From Burkholderia paludis (GTDB lineage: Bacteria; Pseudomonadota; Gammaproteobacteria; Burkholderiales; Burkholderiaceae), in assembly GCF_000732615.1 (NCBI RefSeq), contig NZ_JPGL01000046.1, forward strand, positions 1 to 64,000: a DNA stretch of 64,000 nt, in the 5' to 3' direction. Within the stretch, counting starts at the first letter, position 1, and each line of letters opens with the position of its first letter. Positions 57,483 to 64,000 of this stretch are shown here, one piece after another. The position numbers and the translations under genes are program-made. The notes below the pieces were generated by a model. The model ran no database searches. It was not told the origin of the DNA and worked only from the letters and a program-made list of their open reading frames with translations.

Positions 57483-58994
57483 TTATTCGACATGCTCGCC
57501 GTGCAGGATCACGTCGAGGCCTTCGCGCTCCTCCTCTTCCGACACGCGCAGGCCCATCGTCAGGTCGATCAGCTTCAGCAGCACGAAGCTCAGCACGCCG
57601 CTGTAGACCAGCGTGATCAGCACGCCCTTCGCCTGCAGCAGCAGGCTGCCGTCGGCGCCGCCGATGTCCTTGACCGCGAACACGCCCGTCAGCAGCGCGC
57701 CCAGGATCCCGCCCACGCCGTGCACGCCGAACGCGTCGAGCGAATCGTCGTAGCCGAGCTTCGACTTGAGCCACGTCGCCGACCAGAAGCACACCACGCC
57801 GGCCGCGATGCCGATCACGAGCGCCCCCGCCACGCCGACGAAACCGGCCGCCGGCGTGATCGCGACGAGACCCGCGACCGCCCCCGACACGATGCCGAGC
57901 ACCGACGGCTTGCCCTTCGCGATCCATTCGGCAAACATCCAGCCGAGCGCCGCGCAGGCCGTCGCGACTTGCGTCGTCAGCATCGCGAAGCCGGCACGGC
58001 CGTCGGCGGCAACCGCCGAGCCCGCGTTGAAGCCGAACCAGCCGAACCACAGCATCGAACCGCCGATCATCGTCAGCACGAGGTTGTGCGGCGCCATCGA
58101 TTCACGGCCGTAGCCGACGCGCTTGCCGAGCACCAGGCACGACATCAGGCCCGCGATACCGGCGTTGATGTGCACGACGGTGCCGCCCGCGAAGTCGAGC
58201 ACGCCGTCCGACGACAGCCAGCCGGTCGGCTCCCACACCATGTGCGCGATCGGCACATAGACGATCAGCGACCAGAGCGTCATGAACACGAGCATCGCCG
58301 AGAACTTCATGCGGTCGGCGAACGCGCCGCAGATCAGCGCCGGCGTGATGATCGCGAACGTCATCTGGTAGACGAAGTAGACCGATTCCGGGATCGTCGG
58401 CGCGAGATGGCTGACGGTCAGCGTCGTGGCCTTGTCGCCGTGGATGTAGTTCATCCCGTGCAGGAACGCGCGCGACAGGCCGCCGATGAAGCCGTTGCCC
58501 GGCGTGAACGCGAGGCTGTAGCCGACCACCGTCCACAGCACCGTGATCAGCGCGGTGATCGCGAAGCTCTGCATCACGGTCGCGAGCACGTTCTTCTTGC
58601 GGACCATGCCGGCGTAGAACAGCGCGAGGCCGGGGATCGTCATGAACAGCACGAGCGCGGTGGAGGTCAGCATCCACGCGGTGTCGCCTGAGTTGATCTT
58701 CGACGAATCGACCGAGAACGGCGCGGTCGGCGCAGCGGGGGCGGCCGGCGCGGACGCGGCGGCGGCGGCCGAGGCGTCGGCGGCGCCCGAGGCCGGTGCG
58801 GCCGCGGCCGCGGCGGAGGCGTCCGTGGCAGCCGGGGCCGACGCGGCAGGCGCCGCGGCGGACGATGCATCGGAAGCCGTGGCGGCGGGTGCGGACGCAG
58901 CCGCGGCGGACGCCGCGTCGTCTGCAAGCGCGGGGCCGACGCCGGCCGCGATCAGCGAGCCGGCCATCAGCAGGGACATCAGAAGTTTGCGCAT
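57483..58994 (-). CDS. amtB: Ammonium transporter
   Basis: 503-residue ammonium channel with a signal peptide and eleven helices. Conserved: the Phe gate region, FYAGMVRKKN, and the two central histidines in DFAGGTVVHINAGIAGL and DAFGVHGVGGILGAL. Between the signal peptide and first helix lies a long Ala/Ser/Pro/Asp-rich stretch (about residues 25-92) absent from typical AmtB. It follows glnK by 37 bases, the standard glnK-amtB pair. Confidence 0.95.
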   Translation of the reverse strand: MRKLLMSLLMAGSLIAAGVGPALADDAASAAAASAPAATASDASSAAAPAASAPAATDASAAAAAAPASGAADASAAAAASAPAAPAAPTAPFSVDSSKINSGDTAWMLTSTALVLFMTIPGLALFYAGMVRKKNVLATVMQSFAITALITVLWTVVGYSLAFTPGNGFIGGLSRAFLHGMNYIHGDKATTLTVSHLAPTIPESVYFVYQMTFAIITPALICGAFADRMKFSAMLVFMTLWSLIVYVPIAHMVWEPTGWLSSDGVLDFAGGTVVHINAGIAGLMSCLVLGKRVGYGRESMAPHNLVLTMIGGSMLWFGWFGFNAGSAVAADGRAGFAMLTTQVATACAALGWMFAEWIAKGKPSVLGIVSGAVAGLVAITPAAGFVGVAGALVIGIAAGVVCFWSATWLKSKLGYDDSLDAFGVHGVGGILGALLTGVFAVKDIGGADGSLLLQAKGVLITLVYSGVLSFVLLKLIDLTMGLRVSEEEEREGLDVILHGEHVE

Positions 58995-59031
58995 CTTGGG
59001 TTTCCTCTTGTCGCTTGTCTTGTCTGTTCTG

Positions 59032-59568
<537 letters not shown>

Positions 59569-59693
59569 CTAGAGTGCACGCACGTCCCGGAATGCCGGGG
59601 CATTCACCCATGCGGGCGCCATGCCCGGAATTCGCGCTCCCGGCGCACCATTTCCGGTCATGCGTGCATCATGGGCACGTACGCAACTGAAGA

Positions 59694-59710
59694 TGCACAG
59701 TTTTTGTGCA
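59694..59710. promoter_or_regulatory. NtrC binding site
   Basis: Inverted repeat TGCACA-N5-TGTGCA, matching the NtrC consensus ends TGCAC...GTGCA with its 17-base length. It lies about 260 bases upstream of the glnK sigma-54 promoter, a normal enhancer distance, and only 15 bases before the ubiK ATG. Confidence 0.75.
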
Positions 59711-59725
59711 AGGAAGGGGAATCAC

Positions 59726-59977
59726 ATGAAGCAACCCAGCGACGTTTTCAACGACCTGCAGTCGCGCGTCAGCGATCTGCTGAAAAACTCGCCGGCCAGG
59801 GACGTCGAGCGCAACGTGAAGGCCATGCTGTCGCAAGGCTTCTCGAAACTCGATCTCGTCACCCGCGAGGAATTCGACACGCAGGCCCAGGTGCTCGCCC
59901 GCACCCGCGTGCGCCTCGAGGAACTCGAAAAGCGCGTCGCGGAACTCGAGCAGAAGCTCTCCGCGCCGCAGGCCTGA
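59726..59977 (+). CDS. ubiK: Ubiquinone biosynthesis accessory factor UbiK
   Basis: 83-residue BMFP (YqiC) family protein that assists the Ubi complex. Helical N-terminal QPSDVFNDLQSRVSDLLKNSPARDVERNVKAML and a C-terminal coiled coil (about 50-80, VRLEELEKRVAELEQKL). A GGAAGGGGA ribosome-binding site precedes the ATG. Divergent from glnK. Confidence 0.9.
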   Translation: MKQPSDVFNDLQSRVSDLLKNSPARDVERNVKAMLSQGFSKLDLVTREEFDTQAQVLARTRVRLEELEKRVAELEQKLSAPQA

Positions 59978-60050
59978 CGCCCCACCCGGTCGCAAGGTCC
60001 GGGCGCGGGCCGCCTCGCGCGGCCCGCGCCCGCCGCCCCACCGTCGCCCG

Positions 60051-60121
60051 TCGTTCTTCGCGGCACCCTCGTTCTTCGCGGCACCCTCGTTCTTCGCAGC
60101 ACCCTCGTTCTTCGCAGTCCG
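60051..60121. repeat. 18-bp tandem repeat, about four copies
   Basis: The unit TCGTTCTTCGCGGCACCC occurs at 60051-60068, 60069-60086 and 60087-60104 (third copy with one change), with a decayed fourth copy to about 60121. It lies in the 268-base gap between ubiK and comM and is a candidate variable-number tandem repeat. The rest of the gap is plain GC-rich DNA. Confidence 0.9.
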
Positions 60122-60245
60122 TCGTTCCGCAGTCTCTCGTTCTTTCCCCGCGCCACGCCGGCAAGCGCGCACCGATTCCTCCGATTCCCGCGGCACGCGG
60201 CCCGTACGGCCGTCGCCTGTCCGCCCTGTTTGCAGGAGCCTCGCC

Positions 60246-61868
60246 ATGTCGCTCGCCGTGGTTCGCAGTCGCGCGCCCGCTTCCGGCCGCGCGCCGGACG
60301 TCACCGTCGAAGTCCATCTCGCCAACGGGTTGCCGTCGTTCTCGATCGTCGGCCTGCCCGATCTCGAAGTCCGCGAAAGCCGCGAGCGCGTGCGCGCCGC
60401 GCTGCAGAACTGCGGCTTCGAATTCCCGGTGCGCCGCATCACCGTCAACCTCGCGCCCGCCGACCTGCCGAAGGAATCGGGCCGGTTCGACCTGCCGATC
60501 GCGCTCGGCATCCTCGCCGCGAACGGCCAGATCCCGGCCGACGCGCTGGCCGGCCGCGAATTTGCCGGCGAACTGTCGCTGACCGGCGCGCTGCGGCCGA
60601 TGCGCGGCGCGTTCGCGATGGCGTGCGGGGTCGCACGGGACGGGCAGGTCGCGGATAGCGGCGCGGCTTCCGGTTCGAACGCCGACGCCCTTTCCGGCTC
60701 AGGCGCCGGCGGCCTCGAGGCCGGCCCGCGCGCCGCCGCGTCGAACGCCCCCGAGCTGTACCTGCCGCTCGCCAGCGCCGCCGAGGCCGCGCTCGTGCCC
60801 GGCGTCACCGTGTTCGGCGCGCCCGACCTGCCCGCGCTGTGCGCGCACCTTGCCGGCGCACCGGACGCCCGGCTCGCGCCGGTCGCGGCGCCCTGCCTCG
60901 ACGGGCTGCCCGCCCCGGCCGCCCCGGATCTCGCCGACGTGGTGGGCCAGCGCGGCGCGCGCCGCGCACTGGAAGTCGCGGCGGCGGGCGGCCACCACAT
61001 GCTGATGGTCGGGCCGCCGGGCGCCGGGAAGTCGATGCTGGCCGCCCGGCTGCCGGGGCTGCTGCCGCCGCTGACCGACGACGAGGCGCTGACGTCGGCC
61101 GCGCTCCTGTCCGCGAGCCGGCTCGGCTTCTCGCCCGCGCAGTGGCGCCGCCGGCCGTTCCGCGCACCGCATCATTCGTCGAGCGCCGCCGCGCTGGTCG
61201 GCGGCCGCAACCCGCCGCAGCCGGGCGAAATCACGCTCGCGCACCTCGGCGTGCTGTTCCTCGACGAACTGCCCGAATTCGACCGGCACGTGCTGGAGAT
61301 GCTGCGCGAGCCGCTGGAGGCCGGCCGCATCACGATCTCGCGCGCGGCCCAGCAGGCCGACTTTCCGGCCGCGTGCCAGCTGATCGCCGCGATGAACCCG
61401 TGCCCGTGCGGCTGGCACGGCGATCCGTCCGGGCGCTGCCGCTGCTCGCCGGACGTCGCCGCGCGCTACCTGCGCAAGCTGTCGGGGCCGCTCGTCGACC
61501 GCATCGACATCCAGATCGACCTGCCCGCGCTGTCGCCGGCCGAGCTGGCGACGCGCACGTCGGCACCCGGCGAACCGAGCGCCGCGGTGGCCGCGCGGGT
61601 CGCGCAGGCGCGCGCGCTGCAGCTCGGCCGGCAGGGCAAGACGAATCACATGCTGAGCGGCCGCGAGACCGACGACCTGTGTCGGCCGACCGACGAAGGC
61701 GAACGGCTGCTGCGCGAGGCCGGCGAGCGCTTCGGCTGGTCGGCGCGCGCGTATTACCGCGTGCTGAAGGTCGCGCGGACGATCGCCGACCTGGCCGGCG
61801 ACCCGTGGCCGACGGCCGCGCAGATCGCCGAGGCAATCCGCTACCGGCGTGTGCTCACGGCGCTCTGA
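60246..61868 (+). CDS. comM: Mg-chelatase-like AAA+ ATPase ComM (YifB)
   Basis: Hexameric helicase needed for branch migration in natural transformation. 540 residues: an N-terminal Lon-protease-like domain (about 10-120), the AAA+ core with Walker A GPPGAGKSM at about 256 and Walker B VLFLDELPEF, a cysteine-rich MNPCPCGWHGDPSGRCRCSPD, and a C-terminal Mg_chelatase_C domain. A Gly/Ser/Ala-rich insertion at about 135-170 separates the first two domains. AGGAG precedes the ATG. Confidence 0.94.
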   Translation: MSLAVVRSRAPASGRAPDVTVEVHLANGLPSFSIVGLPDLEVRESRERVRAALQNCGFEFPVRRITVNLAPADLPKESGRFDLPIALGILAANGQIPADALAGREFAGELSLTGALRPMRGAFAMACGVARDGQVADSGAASGSNADALSGSGAGGLEAGPRAAASNAPELYLPLASAAEAALVPGVTVFGAPDLPALCAHLAGAPDARLAPVAAPCLDGLPAPAAPDLADVVGQRGARRALEVAAAGGHHMLMVGPPGAGKSMLAARLPGLLPPLTDDEALTSAALLSASRLGFSPAQWRRRPFRAPHHSSSAAALVGGRNPPQPGEITLAHLGVLFLDELPEFDRHVLEMLREPLEAGRITISRAAQQADFPAACQLIAAMNPCPCGWHGDPSGRCRCSPDVAARYLRKLSGPLVDRIDIQIDLPALSPAELATRTSAPGEPSAAVAARVAQARALQLGRQGKTNHMLSGRETDDLCRPTDEGERLLREAGERFGWSARAYYRVLKVARTIADLAGDPWPTAAQIAEAIRYRRVLTAL

Positions 61869-62188
61869 GCGCCTTCCGAGGACAAAATCCGCCTGTCAAG
61901 ACTTGACTTATTCACAATTCCCCGAATCCGGCATCGGATCGCGGCACGCCGCGACCTTTGCGCCGGGGAATGCGTATCCCTCTGTTTTAATTGACTTTTC
62001 TCAACGCGCGCGCGGGCGGCCAAACACGCCGAACGGCCGTCCCGCGCGGCTCAGCGGGAAATTCCGGCCACTTTTCAACAAAGTTATCCACATGCGCTGT
62101 GGATAGCCGAAAAATCCCCGCAAAATCCGGCGATTAGCGCCGAAAGCTGCGAACGAACTTTCAGTTGTCACGGTGTGCGCAGGCGCCG
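61869..62188. other. Non-coding region after comM
   Basis: 320 bases, AT-richer than the flanks. It contains a 13-base perfect palindrome GTCAAG-A-CTTGAC (61895-61907) and an inverted pair of DnaA-box-like sequences (62084-62106, listed separately). No RNA gene or intrinsic terminator recognised. Confidence 0.6.
62084..62106. promoter_or_regulatory. Inverted pair of DnaA boxes
   Basis: TTATCCACA (62084-62092, perfect DnaA box) and TGTGGATAG (62098-62106, reverse complement one base off), separated by 5 bases. There are no replication genes nearby, so this is not the origin. It may be a DnaA-titration or regulatory site for a neighbour, or chance. Confidence 0.55.
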
Positions 62189-62761
62189 TCAATCGAGCTT
62201 GAACGAGCCGAAAAACTGGTCGAGCTGCTCCTGGGCGAGCGGCCCGTCGGCGATCACGACCGCCTGGTACGCGTGCCGGCCGCGCGCGGCAAGCCGCGCG
62301 ACGATCGTCTTGCGGGCGCGATCGCCGCCGGCAGCCGCGCCCGCGATGCGCAGCTCGAGCCCGCTCACCGCGCCGCCGGCCTTCAGCGGCACGGGCACCG
62401 ACGCGATCTGCGGCGCGCCGTCCAGATTGCGGGACAACCCGGCGCGCAGGAACTCGAGCGCGGCGCGGCGTGTGTCGTCGCGGTCGTCGGGCAGCGTCAG
62501 CGTACCGACCGCGAACACCGCGCCGTCGACGTGCGCCGCCTGCATCCGCATCGGCAGCGACGCGCCGCCGAGCGCCACCGGCTGCTCCTCGACGGTCGGC
62601 TTCGCCGGCAGGTCGACGGTATAGCCGGCGTCGTTGTGCAGCGTGCGCCAGTCGTACGACGGCGAACACGCGGCCAGCGCGACGCTCGCGCACGCGAGCG
62701 CGGCGAAGTGTCGCAGTGGACGATAAAGGGGGCGCAACGAATCGATGACTTCCTTCGGCAT
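62189..62761 (-). CDS. Hypothetical lipoprotein
   Basis: 190-residue protein with an N-terminal hydrophobic stretch and lipobox LAAC (Cys32); the mature chain begins SPSYDWRTLHNDAGYTVDLPAKPTVEEQP. It has no recognised enzyme motif; the DLPAKP...G.LPM pattern resembles small periplasmic proteins of unknown function. The ATG at 62761 was chosen because it gives a proper signal peptide. Confidence 0.65.
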   Translation of the reverse strand: MPKEVIDSLRPLYRPLRHFAALACASVALAACSPSYDWRTLHNDAGYTVDLPAKPTVEEQPVALGGASLPMRMQAAHVDGAVFAVGTLTLPDDRDDTRRAALEFLRAGLSRNLDGAPQIASVPVPLKAGGAVSGLELRIAGAAAGGDRARKTIVARLAARGRHAYQAVVIADGPLAQEQLDQFFGSFKLD

Positions 62762-62921
62762 GGCGTGGATCGGGCAGGCAAATCGGGCATTATCCGCCGA
62801 ACGGGACGATCGGGAGGCGTGGCCGCCGCCGGTGCGCACGCCGCATTCGCGCTAAAATAACCGCCGAATTTCGACATCCTTTGCATCGACCCGCGTCATC
62901 GACCGACTCCGAGAGCACCAG

Positions 62922-63458
62922 ATGAACACCACGCCTCCCGCCCGGCGCAGCGCCGGACCCGCCCGCTACATCGTCGCGGCCGCCATCGTCGCGGCTGTCG
63001 CTGTGGCCGGCTTCTTCGCGTTCAACGGCAAGTCCACCGTGCCGGATGCGACCTTCACGCTGCTGTCCGGCCAGAAGGTCTCGACCGCAGGCGACCTGAA
63101 AGGCAAGGTCTACCTCGTGAACTTCTGGGCGACGAGCTGCGCGACCTGCATGCAGGAGATGCCGCAGATGGTCGACACCTACAACCGCTTCAAGGGCCAG
63201 GGGCTGGAATTCGTCGCGGTCGCGATGAACTACGATCCGCCGATGTACGTCGCGAACTACGCGCAGACGCGCCAGTTGCCGTTCAAGGTCGCGCTCGACG
63301 ACGGCAGCGTCGCGAAGCAGTTCGGCAACGTGCAGCTCACGCCGACGACCTTCGTCGTCGACAAGGACGGCAAGATCCTGAAGCGCTACGTCGGCGCCCC
63401 GCAGTTCGCGGAACTCGACGCGCTGCTCAAGAAGGCGCTCGACGGCAACGCGGCCTGA
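62922..63458 (+). CDS. TlpA-like thioredoxin-fold protein
   Basis: 178 residues: an N-terminal membrane anchor (about 16-36) and a periplasmic redoxin domain with the CxxC site in NFWATSCATCMQEMPQM and the cis-Pro segment LTPTTFVVDKDGK. This TlpA/ResA-type layout reduces or isomerises disulfides, for example in cytochrome maturation; the partner is not visible. A TAAAAT -10-like sequence is upstream (62853-62858). Confidence 0.9.
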   Translation: MNTTPPARRSAGPARYIVAAAIVAAVAVAGFFAFNGKSTVPDATFTLLSGQKVSTAGDLKGKVYLVNFWATSCATCMQEMPQMVDTYNRFKGQGLEFVAVAMNYDPPMYVANYAQTRQLPFKVALDDGSVAKQFGNVQLTPTTFVVDKDGKILKRYVGAPQFAELDALLKKALDGNAA

Positions 63459-63508
63459 GCGCCGCACGAACCGCCTGCAAGGGCGCGCGCCGCGCCCTTC
63501 GCCGCACG

Positions 63509-63551
63509 ACGGACCGCCCGGCCGGACACCCCGGCTTCGCGGTCCGTTTGC
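63509..63551. terminator. Probable terminator between the TlpA-like gene and the regulator
   Basis: 9-bp stem ACGGACCGC (63509-63517) with 63539-63547, an inner CCGG hairpin and a T-rich tail TTTGCTTTT, placed between the converging genes. Confidence 0.6.
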
Positions 63552-63554
63552 TTT

Positions 63555-64000
<446 letters not shown>

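Noticed and set aside
60051-60121. CRISPR array
   Set aside because: Direct tandem units without spacers and no cas genes.
62084-62106. Replication origin because of DnaA boxes
   Set aside because: Only one box pair, no AT-rich unwinding element, and no dnaA, dnaN, parAB or gidA nearby.

Overview
The window is high-GC chromosomal DNA of a betaproteobacterium. Gene content and protein sequences fit Burkholderia, most likely the B. cepacia complex and its main chromosome; the species cannot be fixed from sequence reading alone. Nearly all of it is conserved core genome. I see no insertion sequence, prophage, CRISPR array, rRNA or tRNA. The regulatory DNA between the genes is unusually readable.

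Layout. 1-5.5 kb: ybiB, a leucine leader peptide and leuA, an NTF2-like protein, a PagL-type lipid A deacylase, and rpoH behind a CIRCE operator. 5.5-9 kb: cytochrome bd oxidase (cydP-cydA-cydB-cydX) with FNR/ANR-type boxes. 9-19.9 kb: a complete GlcNAc/chitobiose module, with a secreted GH20 hexosaminidase on + facing the minus-strand operon nagR-nagA-nagB(II)-nagF-nagE, controlled from a palindromic operator over its -35 box. 19.9-25.3 kb: the SOS mutagenesis cassette imuA-imuB-dnaE2 under a LexA box. 25.4-28.3 kb: an ABC importer. 28.6-32.2 kb: a four-cysteine secreted protein, metQ, a chemoreceptor with a sigma-28 promoter, and a YciI protein. 32.3-42.9 kb: the aa3-type cytochrome c oxidase cluster on the minus strand (DUF2244, ctaC, ctaD, small assembly protein, ctaG, DUF2970, ctaE, then SURF1, a Sco-like protein, ctaA, cyoE, sco). 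43-49.3 kb: housekeeping genes (bioC-like, comF, trmL, macrodomain, gpsA, secB, grxC, rhodanese, gpmA). 49.4-57.3 kb: ctpA, a MoeB/ThiF-like E1 protein, and a minus-strand run gshA-gshB-EIIA(Man)-ptsH-ptsI. 57.4-64 kb: glnK-amtB behind a sigma-54 promoter with a distant NtrC box, ubiK, comM, a lipoprotein, a TlpA-like thioredoxin and the 3' end of a sigma-54-dependent regulator.

How it works together. The nag genes form one pathway: extracellular chitooligosaccharide cleavage, GlcNAc uptake and phosphorylation by NagF/NagE, deacetylation by NagA, deamination by the SIS-type deaminase, and NagR control. The two terminal oxidases give alternative aerobic (aa3) and low-oxygen (bd) respiration. 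The second phosphotransferase chain (ptsI, ptsH, EIIA-Man) has no transporter next to it and is probably regulatory.

Strongest points for a second look: (1) a probable leaderless leucine leader peptide with four rare CTA codons ahead of leuA; (2) cytochrome oxidase subunit II fused to both cytochrome c and an OmpA-like peptidoglycan-binding domain; (3) NagE with a second EIIB domain lacking the phosphorylatable cysteine; (4) a perfect CIRCE operator on rpoH; (5) an NtrC box sitting at the ubiK ribosome-binding site while probably serving glnK; (6) a perfect FNR box lying over the likely cydP start codon. I found no clearly new multi-gene system.
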